Origin: Pseudomonas sp. RIT288
Lineage (GTDB): Bacteria > Pseudomonadota > Gammaproteobacteria > Pseudomonadales > Pseudomonadaceae
Length of the DNA stretch: 64,000 nucleotides
Direction: 5' to 3'
Assembly (NCBI RefSeq): GCF_000631985.1
Contig: NZ_JFYN01000034.1
Coordinates: forward strand, 248,001-312,000
Positions 8,054 to 15,309 of the stretch are shown here, in pieces. Position 1 is the stretch's first letter, and the number at the start of each line of letters is the position of its first letter. The notes below the pieces were generated by a model, which saw nothing but the letters and a program-made list of their open reading frames with translations, had not been told where the DNA came from and did no database searches. Position numbers and translations under genes: made by a program.

Positions 8054-9175
8054 TTAAGCGTGCTCCGCCAGAATCACATCGGCCGCGTGCTGCGGCATGC
8101 TGTAGAGGTCGGCCGTCTCGGCGAAGGCCAGACCATTGCGGCTCCAGGCCGCGCGTGCAGCGTCGTCATTCAACATGTCAGTCAGGTATTGCGTCAGTTG
8201 CGCCTGATCGAACGGTTCGTCCAGCACTCGCCCGGCGTCCGCCTCGGCGATGTAATGGGCGTAACCGCAGACCGCGCTGACCAGCACCGGCAACCCGGCG
8301 ACCAGCGCCTCGAGCAGCACCGTACCGGTGTTTTCGTTGTACGCCGGGTGGATCAACAGGTCGGCGCCGAGCAGGAAACGCGGGATATCGCTGCGCCCCT
8401 TGAGGAACGTCACGTTGTCGCCCAGGCCCAAAGTCGCACTCTGCATCTGGAACAATTTGGGGTCATCCTGGCCGATTACAAACAGCCGGGTGCGTTTCTT
8501 CAGTTCGGCAGGCAGTGCGGCCAGCGCCTTGAGGCTGCGATCGACGCCCTTGGTCTTGAACCCGGAGCCGATCTGCACCAGCAGCAATTCGTCGTCCTTG
8601 AGGCTGAATTCGGCGCGGAAACCGGCGCGAATCTCGTCGGCATCCGCCGGCCGGCGACGGTCCTGGGCGATACCCGGCGGCAACAGGTGGAAGCGCTCCA
8701 GCGGCGTGTCGTAATGCTTGATGAACAGCGGCTGCTGCACTTCGGAAATCATCAGCACTTCGGTTTTCGCGTCCTTGGCAAACACCGCGCGCTCGTACTC
8801 GGCGAAGTGGCGATAGCGGCCCCAACGGCGGTACAGCGAATGGCGCAGGTTCTGCGCCTTGTCTTCGAAGCAGCCGTCGGCGGCGTAGTAGACGTCCAGA
8901 CCCGGCATCTTGTTGAAGCCGATCAACCGGTCCACCGGACGCTTGGCCAGATCCGCTTCCATCCACGCCGTGAGCTTCTCGTTGCGCCGATGATTGAAGA
9001 ACGCCTTGACCGGCGCCACCAGCACTTCGAAACCGGGCGGCACGTCGCCTTCCCAGATCAGCGTGTAGACGCGGATCTGATGGCCGCGCTTCTGGCATTC
9101 GAGGGCGATGCGCATGAAATCGCGCTGCAAACCACCGAACGGGAAATATTTGTACAGAACAAAAGCCAATTGCAT
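8054..9175 (-). CDS. waaG: LPS core glucosyl/galactosaminyl-transferase WaaG (GT4)
   Basis: 373 residues, GT-B fold. The N-terminus MQLAFVLYKYFPFGGLQRD is the WaaG acceptor-domain signature. The donor domain has the EX7E-type segment NENTGTVLLEALVAGLPVL about residues 280-300. In E. coli WaaG adds the first outer-core hexose to heptose II; in Pseudomonas the sugar is thought to be GalN. The ATG is embedded in the stop of waaC (TGATG) and the next gene, waaP, follows immediately. Confidence 0.92.
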   Translation of the reverse strand: MQLAFVLYKYFPFGGLQRDFMRIALECQKRGHQIRVYTLIWEGDVPPGFEVLVAPVKAFFNHRRNEKLTAWMEADLAKRPVDRLIGFNKMPGLDVYYAADGCFEDKAQNLRHSLYRRWGRYRHFAEYERAVFAKDAKTEVLMISEVQQPLFIKHYDTPLERFHLLPPGIAQDRRRPADADEIRAGFRAEFSLKDDELLLVQIGSGFKTKGVDRSLKALAALPAELKKRTRLFVIGQDDPKLFQMQSATLGLGDNVTFLKGRSDIPRFLLGADLLIHPAYNENTGTVLLEALVAGLPVLVSAVCGYAHYIAEADAGRVLDEPFDQAQLTQYLTDMLNDDAARAAWSRNGLAFAETADLYSMPQHAADVILAEHA

Positions 9176-10236
9176 CAGCGCAGCTCCTCAGCCATTAACA
9201 ACGTGCTCAGTCGGCTGGCGACACGCTCGGGATTCACACGCGTGAAGCACAGGGGCTGCTCGCGTTTCAGGTCAAACTGACGGGCATCCTGCGCGGTCGG
9301 TTGGTAAGTGCATTTCTTTTGCAGGCAAGGGGCGCAGGGGAAATCACTGGCCATGTGAATCTGCACCTTGCCGTAGGCGCCGGTCAGGCCCGGGTTGGTC
9401 GGGCCGAACAGCGAAATTGTCGGTACATCCAGCGCGGCGGCAAGGTGACCGAGACCGGTGTCCACCGCGACGCAAGCCTGGGCGCCGGCCAGCACTTTGC
9501 CGACCCCGGCCAGATTCAGCTTCGGCAGCACTTCGGCGTGCTTGAAACCGGCGGCAATCCGTTCGGCACGGGCCTTCTCCAGCGGGTTGCCCCACGGCAG
9601 TTTGACCCCGACGCCCAGATAGCCGACGCGTTCGGTCAGCTCGCGCCAGTAGGCTTCCGGCCAATGCTTGGTGTCCCATGTGGTGCCGTGCAGGAACACC
9701 ACGAAGGCGCTCTTGCGCGGCAATTCCACCAGACGCTCGACGTTGAGGCCGTAGTCGCCCAACCCTTTGGGCAGGTCATAACCGAGGGCGATGGCGAACA
9801 GCTGACGCACCCGTTCGACTGCATGTTGCCCGCGGGCCACCGCCAGTTTGCGGTCGTAGAAACGTGCGGCGATCGGCTCGCGCGCCGAGCCTTTGTCGAG
9901 ACCGGCCACCGGGGCTTTGACGTAGCGCGTCAGCCAGGCACTTTTCAGCAGGCCCTGAGCGTCGATCACCAGATCGTATTTGCTGGCGCGCACGCTTTGC
10001 TTGAAGCGCTTCCACTCGCCGCTCTTGATGGTCTGCCAGAGGTTTTTGCGCCAGCGACGGATCGCCACCGGAATCACCTTGCCGACGGCCGGGTGCCAGG
10101 TCGGGATCTCGGCGAAGCCTTCTTCCACCACCCAGTCGAACTTGATCCCGGGGATGGCCCGGGCCGCGTCGGTCAGCGCCGGCAACGCGTGAATCACGTC
10201 GCCCAGCGATGAGGTCTTGATCAGCAATACCCGCAA
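9175..10236 (-). CDS. waaC: LPS heptosyltransferase I WaaC (GT9)
   Basis: 353 residues from a TTG at 10236. Upstream in-frame starts would lie inside waaF, while this one gives the family N-terminus MRVLLIKTSSLGDVIHALPA. GT9 features include the N-terminal SSLGDVIH loop, HGTTWDTKHWPEAYW (acceptor/ADP-heptose region) and DTGLGHLAAALDVPTISLFG near the C-terminus, the ADP-heptose site. The enzyme adds the first heptose to Kdo2-lipid A. It begins one base after the waaF stop and ends overlapping waaG by one base. Confidence 0.92.
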   Translation of the reverse strand: MRVLLIKTSSLGDVIHALPALTDAARAIPGIKFDWVVEEGFAEIPTWHPAVGKVIPVAIRRWRKNLWQTIKSGEWKRFKQSVRASKYDLVIDAQGLLKSAWLTRYVKAPVAGLDKGSAREPIAARFYDRKLAVARGQHAVERVRQLFAIALGYDLPKGLGDYGLNVERLVELPRKSAFVVFLHGTTWDTKHWPEAYWRELTERVGYLGVGVKLPWGNPLEKARAERIAAGFKHAEVLPKLNLAGVGKVLAGAQACVAVDTGLGHLAAALDVPTISLFGPTNPGLTGAYGKVQIHMASDFPCAPCLQKKCTYQPTAQDARQFDLKREQPLCFTRVNPERVASRLSTLLMAEELR

Positions 10237-10237
10237 C

Positions 10238-11272
10238 TTAATGAACCTCGACCACGGAGCCCTGCAGTTTCTGCAAGGCATCGTTGACCGCGTCCGGCAT
10301 CAGCTGGCGCAGGCAGTTGTAATGGCCGAAACGGCAGGTGCGATCGAAGCACGGACTGCAATCCAGACCCAACCGAACAATTTCGACGTGCTCGGCCAGC
10401 GGCGGGGTGAACCCCGGCGACGTCGAACCGTAGACCGCCACCAATGGACGGTTCAGCGCAGCAGCAACGTGCATCAGGCCGGAGTCGTTGGACACCACCG
10501 AATCGGCGCACGACAGCAGGTCGATGGCTTCGGCCAGCGAGGTGCCGCCGCTGAGGTTGACCGACTCTTCACGCAGGCCGGGAATCAGCCGCGCGCGGAT
10601 GTCTTCGCCCACCGCGTGGTCGTTCTTCGAGCCGAACAACCACACCTGCCAGCCTTCGCGAATCCGCGCTTCGGCAACCCTGGCGTAATGCTCGGACGGC
10701 CAGCGCTTGGATTCGCCGAACTCGGCGCCGGGGCACAGAGCCAACACCGGTCGGTCGAGGGTCAGGCCAAATTTCGCCAGCGCCGCTTCGCGGGTCACCG
10801 GATCGATTTGCAGGCTCGGACGCGGATAAGGTTGCGGCAGCTCGGCGTTCGGCTCGTAAGCCAGGGCCATGAAGCGCTCGATCATCAACGGATAGCGTTC
10901 TTTATCCAGCGTGCGCACGTCGTTGAGCAGGCCGTAGCGGAATTCACCACGCCAGCCGGTGCGTTGTTTGATGCCGGCGAAAAACGGTACCAGCGCCGAC
11001 TTCAGCGAGTTCGGCAGCAGGATCGCCTGATCGTACTGGCCGGCCAGGGACTTGCCGATTCGCCGACGCGTCGCCAGTTCCAGCGCGCCATGGCCGAGCG
11101 GAAAGCTCAAGGCCTTGCGCACTTCGGGCATGCGCTCAAGGATCGGCCGGCTCCACTCGGGGGCCAGCACGTCGATTTCGCATTGCGGGTGGCGCTGCTT
11201 GAGACACTGAAACAGTGTCTGCGCCATCACCATGTCACCGACCCAACTGGGCCCAACGATCAGAATATTCAT
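10238..11272 (-). CDS. waaF: LPS heptosyltransferase II WaaF (GT9)
   Basis: 344 residues starting MNILIVGPSWVGDMVMAQ, the WaaF signature. The C-terminal donor site is SNDSGLMHVAAALNRPLVAVYG followed by STSPGFTPPL. The enzyme adds heptose II to heptose I. The ATG at 11272 is preferred over a reading ten codons longer, because it gives the family N-terminus and is preceded by GGAAA. First gene of the core operon. Upstream is a perfect 8-bp hairpin and then a tandem repeat array instead of ilvE. Confidence 0.93.
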   Translation of the reverse strand: MNILIVGPSWVGDMVMAQTLFQCLKQRHPQCEIDVLAPEWSRPILERMPEVRKALSFPLGHGALELATRRRIGKSLAGQYDQAILLPNSLKSALVPFFAGIKQRTGWRGEFRYGLLNDVRTLDKERYPLMIERFMALAYEPNAELPQPYPRPSLQIDPVTREAALAKFGLTLDRPVLALCPGAEFGESKRWPSEHYARVAEARIREGWQVWLFGSKNDHAVGEDIRARLIPGLREESVNLSGGTSLAEAIDLLSCADSVVSNDSGLMHVAAALNRPLVAVYGSTSPGFTPPLAEHVEIVRLGLDCSPCFDRTCRFGHYNCLRQLMPDAVNDALQKLQGSVVEVH

Positions 11273-11292
11273 GTGGTTTCCATAAACGAACC

Positions 11293-11314
11293 GGGGAGGC
11301 ATTTACGCCTCCCC
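11293..11314. other. Perfect 8-bp hairpin in the waaF leader
   Basis: GGGGAGGC (11293-11300), ATTTAC loop, GCCTCCCC (11307-11314). It lies 21 bases upstream of the waaF ATG. No T-run follows on either strand, so it is not a classical terminator; it could be the end of an upstream transcript trimmed by an RNase or a leader structure. Confidence 0.5.
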
Positions 11315-11390
11315 GCCTCGAGAATCACAGTGGGAGCGGCGCGGCTTGCGATGGGTCATTACCTTCAACATGACTGTCGACTGTCACTCC

Positions 11391-11985
11391 GCTATCGCGA
11401 GCAGGCTCGCTCCTACAGGGTTTTGCATCTGTTCACACATCTGCGACTCACCGCAGATCTATTGTAGGGGTGAGCCTGCTCGCGATGGGGTCGTTCATCC
11501 AACATTGCAGTCGTCTGATATTCCGCTATCGCGAGCAGGCTCGCGCCTACAGGGTTTTGCATCTGTTCACACATCTGCGACTCACCGCAGATCTATCGTA
11601 GGAGTGAGCCTGCTCGCGATGGGGTCGTTCATTCAACATTGCAGTCGTCTGATACTCCGCTATCGCGAGCAGGCTCGCTCCTACAGGGTCTTGCATTGAC
11701 TCACACATCTGCGACTCACCGCAGATCTATCGTAGGAGTGAGCCTGCTCGCGATGGGGTCGTTACATTCAACATTGCAGTCGTCTGGTACTCCGCTATCG
11801 CGAGCAGGCTCGCTCCTACAGGTTTTTGCATCTGTTCACACATCTGCGACTCACCGCAGATCTATTGTAGGAGTGAGCCTGCTCGCGATGGGGTCGTTAC
11901 ATTCAACATTGAAGTCGTCTGATACTCCGCTATCGCGAGCAGGCTCGCTCCTACAGGGTTTTGCATCTGTTCACACATCTGCGAC
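11391..11985. repeat. Tandem array of a 134-135 bp REPIN-containing unit (about 4.4 copies)
   Basis: The segment GCTATCGCGAGCAGGCTCGC recurs with starts at 11391, 11525, 11659, 11794 and 11929, so the period is 134, 134, 135 and 135 bases. Each unit holds a REP, a spacer with ATCTGCGACTCACCGCAGAT (itself a near-palindrome), and the inverted REP AGTGAGCCTGCTCGCGATGG. Copies differ by only a few bases. The fifth copy is cut short inside the spacer, and the stop of glnE (TGA, 11988-11986) lies in it. A degenerate REP at about 11330-11345 leads into the array. Short open frames across it are translated repeat, not genes. The whole gap 11273-11985 holds nothing else. Confidence 0.93.
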
Positions 11986-14925
11986 TCAGCTCAGCCCCAA
12001 TTCTTTCCAGATCCGCAATACCTGCCGGCGCTCCTCGACAAACTGATCGCCTGCAATCACCCCGGCGTCCTTCTGCAAGGCCTGCCGGTGAGCGGCGGAG
12101 CGGTAGGCTTTATAGGCCTCGCGCAACAGGCTGGCATCTTCGGCAGGCATCAGCCCTTCGTGTTCCAGCTCTTCCAGAATGCGGATGTTATCGGTCCAGC
12201 GCAGCAATGGCGGGTGGCTGTGCGACCACGCCAGGGCCGCGTATTGCACCATAAATTCAATATCGACGATACCTCCGGCGTCCTGCTTGAGGTCGAACGG
12301 CGCCGTGGCCTCGAAGGCATTTACCGCGGTTCCGGCCGCCGTGCTCTTGCTGCCGAGGTTATCGCGCATCTTGGCGCGCATCTCGCTGACTTCCTGTTGC
12401 AACTTCGCCAGATCCCGCGCCTTGCCCAAAACCTGCGCGCGGACTTTCTCGAAGGCCTGACCGACATCCTGACTGCCGACCAGCACCCGCGCCCGCACCA
12501 GGGCCTGATGTTCCCAGGTCCAGGCTTCATTTTCCTGATAGCGCTCAAACGCCCCGAGCGAACTGACCAACAGCCCCGACGCGCCGGACGGCCGCAAACG
12601 CATATCCACTTCATACAGCTGGCCGGAGTTGGTCTGCGCCGTCAGCAAGTGAATGATCCGCTGCCCCAGCCGGGTGAAGAACTGCGCGCCATCGATCGGC
12701 TTCGGCCCGTCGGTTTCCGCCTGCGGATCGCCGTCATGGATGAACACCAGGTCCAGGTCCGAACCATGCCCCAGTTCCAGCCCACCGACTTTGCCATAAC
12801 CGACAATGATGAAGCCGGGATCGCACAGGCTGCCGTCAGTGCGCAGCGGCGTGCCGTATTTGGCCACCGTCTGACGCCAGGCCAGTGCCAGCACTTGTTC
12901 GAGAATCGCTTCGGCGAGCCAGGTCAGGTAATCACTGACTTTCATCAACGGCAGACTGCCAGCAATTTCCGAGGCGGCGACGCGTAAGCGGTGCGCCAGT
13001 TTGAAGTGGCGCAGGGCTTCCATCTGCTGTTCGAGGTCATCTTCGGGGATCCGCGTCAGGCGCTCGCGCAACTCGGCGGCCAATTCGGGCGCCAGGGGCG
13101 GCTTGAACAGCCGGCCTTCATTGAGCAATTCGTCGAGCAGCAACGGGAAGCGGGTGATCTGCTCGGCGATCCACGGACTGGCCGCGCACAGCGTCAGCAA
13201 ACGCCGCAAGGCGCCGGGGTTTTCCGTCAGAAGGACCAAATAAGCCGAACGTCGGGCGACCGCTTCGACCAGTGGCAGCACCCGCTCCAGCACCAGATCC
13301 GGATTGTCATGTTCCACCGCCTGAGCCAGCAGACGCGGAATAAACGCATCGAGACGCTCGCGACCCAGCCGCTGCATCGCGCGCAATTGCGGGCTGCCAC
13401 GCAGGCTCGCCAGCGCTTTCAGGGCCTTGGTCGCATCAGCAAAGCCACCCTCTTCGAGCTGCCGGCAAGCAGCCTCTTCGTCCTGCGCCTCTTCCCACAG
13501 CGGCAACCACTCACCGCCCACCACGACTTCGCAGTCAGCGCCCTCTTCCTCATCGGGATCGGCGATCACCTGCGCGAAGTGCCAGGCCACCCGGCCACGC
13601 CAGAACATCAGTTTTTCGTGGAAGGCGTGCCAATCGGCAAAACCAAGCATGAACGCGATCCGCGCCTGATCCTGAGCGCCGTCCGGCAACATCTGGGTCT
13701 GGCGATCGGCAATCGCCTGAATCGCGTGCTCGGTGTAACGCAGGAATTCGTAACCTTCGCGCAACTCACTGATCACCGCCGGCGGCAGATAGCCCTGCCC
13801 TTCCAGCGTGCTCAGCACCTTTAATAGAGGACGCTGTTGCAGGCTGAGGTCGCGCCCGCCGTGGATCAACTGGAAGGCCTGGGCAATGAACTCGACCTCG
13901 CGGATACCGCCGGAGCCGAGTTTGATGTTGTCGGCCATGCCCTTGCGCCGCACTTCCTGCTGGATCAGCTGCTTCATGGTGCGCAGCGCTTCGATCGCCG
14001 AGAAGTCCAGATAACGCCGATAGACGAACGGGCGCAGCATATCGAGTAACTGCGCGCCGGCCGTTTGATCGCCGGCCACCACCCGCGCTTTGATCATCGC
14101 GTAGCGTTCCCAGTCGCGGCCCTGATCCTGGTAATACTGCTCCAGTGCATTGAAGCTCAGCACCAGCGCGCCGGACGAACCGTACGGGCGCAGGCGCATG
14201 TCGACGCGGAACACGAAGCCGTCGACGGTCATCGGGTCGAGCGCCTTGATCAGGCGCTGACCAAGCCGAATGAAGAATTCCTGATTATCCAGCGCGCGTT
14301 TCACGCCGACGGTTTCGCCGCCCTCGGGGTAGGCGAAGATCAGGTCGATGTCCGACGACAGGTTCAGCTCGACCGCGCCGAGCTTGCCCATGCCGAGAAT
14401 GACCATCTGCTGTGGCAGACCGCTGCGTCGGCCGGTCGGCGTGCCGAATTGCTGGCAATGGCGGCTGTACAGCCATTGGTAGGCTTGATCGATGGTGGCG
14501 TCGGCCATGTCCGACAGGTCGCGGCAGGTCTGCACCAGATCGGCCTGGCGATTGAGGTCACGCCAGATGATCCGCACTTGATGCCGAGCGCGCTGACGGC
14601 GCAGGACGCGCCCGAGCTCGTCTTCGCTTTGCGCGGTGTTCACGGCGGCGGCAATCTGCGCGCACAGTTCACCCGGCGCGAACGGCCGATCGAGTTCACC
14701 GGACTGCACCAGCGACAGCAACATCAAAGGGTCACGAACGCTCTGTTCAATGACGAAATCGCTGGCGGCACTGACGCGAGCGAATTGCGCCCAGCGCTCC
14801 GGCGTCCAGTTGGAGAAGCCGAGATCGTCTTCCAGCGCGGCGACGGCCGTACGGAACGACTGCTCGGATCGAGTGACCAACGGCAGGAGAATGGCGGGGA
14901 GTTCGGCAAGCACGGGCAGGGTCAT
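11986..14925 (-). CDS. glnE: Bifunctional glutamine synthetase adenylyltransferase/deadenylase GlnE
   Basis: 979 residues, the usual GlnE length. There are two nucleotidyltransferase domains: an N-terminal deadenylylase with GMGKLGAVELNLSSDIDLIF about residue 180-195, and a C-terminal adenylylase with GYGKVGGLELGHGSDLDLVF about residue 710-730. Each keeps the GSD/SSDxD metal-binding pair. A helical regulatory region lies between them. GlnE attaches or removes AMP on glutamine synthetase in response to PII (GlnB/GlnK) and glutamine. It is divergent from aceE across a 384-base gap, and its stop lies in the tandem repeat array. Confidence 0.96.
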   Translation of the reverse strand: MTLPVLAELPAILLPLVTRSEQSFRTAVAALEDDLGFSNWTPERWAQFARVSAASDFVIEQSVRDPLMLLSLVQSGELDRPFAPGELCAQIAAAVNTAQSEDELGRVLRRQRARHQVRIIWRDLNRQADLVQTCRDLSDMADATIDQAYQWLYSRHCQQFGTPTGRRSGLPQQMVILGMGKLGAVELNLSSDIDLIFAYPEGGETVGVKRALDNQEFFIRLGQRLIKALDPMTVDGFVFRVDMRLRPYGSSGALVLSFNALEQYYQDQGRDWERYAMIKARVVAGDQTAGAQLLDMLRPFVYRRYLDFSAIEALRTMKQLIQQEVRRKGMADNIKLGSGGIREVEFIAQAFQLIHGGRDLSLQQRPLLKVLSTLEGQGYLPPAVISELREGYEFLRYTEHAIQAIADRQTQMLPDGAQDQARIAFMLGFADWHAFHEKLMFWRGRVAWHFAQVIADPDEEEGADCEVVVGGEWLPLWEEAQDEEAACRQLEEGGFADATKALKALASLRGSPQLRAMQRLGRERLDAFIPRLLAQAVEHDNPDLVLERVLPLVEAVARRSAYLVLLTENPGALRRLLTLCAASPWIAEQITRFPLLLDELLNEGRLFKPPLAPELAAELRERLTRIPEDDLEQQMEALRHFKLAHRLRVAASEIAGSLPLMKVSDYLTWLAEAILEQVLALAWRQTVAKYGTPLRTDGSLCDPGFIIVGYGKVGGLELGHGSDLDLVFIHDGDPQAETDGPKPIDGAQFFTRLGQRIIHLLTAQTNSGQLYEVDMRLRPSGASGLLVSSLGAFERYQENEAWTWEHQALVRARVLVGSQDVGQAFEKVRAQVLGKARDLAKLQQEVSEMRAKMRDNLGSKSTAAGTAVNAFEATAPFDLKQDAGGIVDIEFMVQYAALAWSHSHPPLLRWTDNIRILEELEHEGLMPAEDASLLREAYKAYRSAAHRQALQKDAGVIAGDQFVEERRQVLRIWKELGLS

Positions 14926-15132
14926 GGTCTATCCTTGATCGGCGTGTAAACGGCCGCTTGTAGTGTTTGATGAAAAACCGCTACGCGAAGGACTGTCGAA
15001 CAAAAGTTAGAAATAGCTGAAATTTCTTCTTCTTTGGCATCCAGCATCAAACTTTCACCTTTTTCGGATGGTAATCGACCAACCTTAACGATTATTCTCA
15101 CAACGCAGTCGGAGGCCACAAGCCTTTCCTCT

Positions 15133-15145
15133 GTAGTTTTACTAC
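15133..15145. promoter_or_regulatory. Palindromic operator candidate upstream of aceE (site 1)
   Basis: GTAGT-TTT-ACTAC, a perfect 5-bp inverted repeat with a 3-base centre. A TATACA (15151-15156) just downstream could be a -10 box, which would put the site between -35 and -10. The only other sequence in the gap 14926-15309 that stands out is the second site. The size and shape suit a GntR/FadR-type dimer; which protein binds is not known from the sequence. Confidence 0.5.
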
Positions 15146-15183
15146 TCGTCTATACAGGCGAAAGGCTGAAATGCTCAAAGATT

Positions 15184-15198
15184 TGTAGTAAAACTACA
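15184..15198. promoter_or_regulatory. Palindromic operator candidate upstream of aceE (site 2)
   Basis: TGTAGT-AAA-ACTACA, a perfect 6-bp inverted repeat with a 3-base centre, 111 bases before the aceE start. Its centre is 52 bp from the centre of site 1, close to five helical turns, so the two sites face the same side of DNA. This arrangement suits a repressor acting on both, probably pyruvate-responsive by analogy with PdhR of enterobacteria. Confidence 0.55.
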
Positions 15199-15309
15199 CG
15201 CCGCCGGAACAACCTGTCGGCAATCCAAGAATTTTAAATCGTCTGCCCACAAGGCCAGTCGCAAACTCAGGCAACCGATTCTGGAAGCCTTTCCGCCCTG
15301 GAGCAAGCC

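Noticed and set aside
11391..11985. CRISPR-like periodic repeat
   Set aside because: The period is 134-135 bases, the whole unit is conserved including the spacer, and it contains REP sequences; there are no unique spacers and no cas genes.
11346..12046. Plus-strand frames with repeated peptide (SRAGSLLQG, ATHRRSIVG)
   Set aside because: These are the REPIN units read as protein; no ribosome site and the repeat period explains the pattern.
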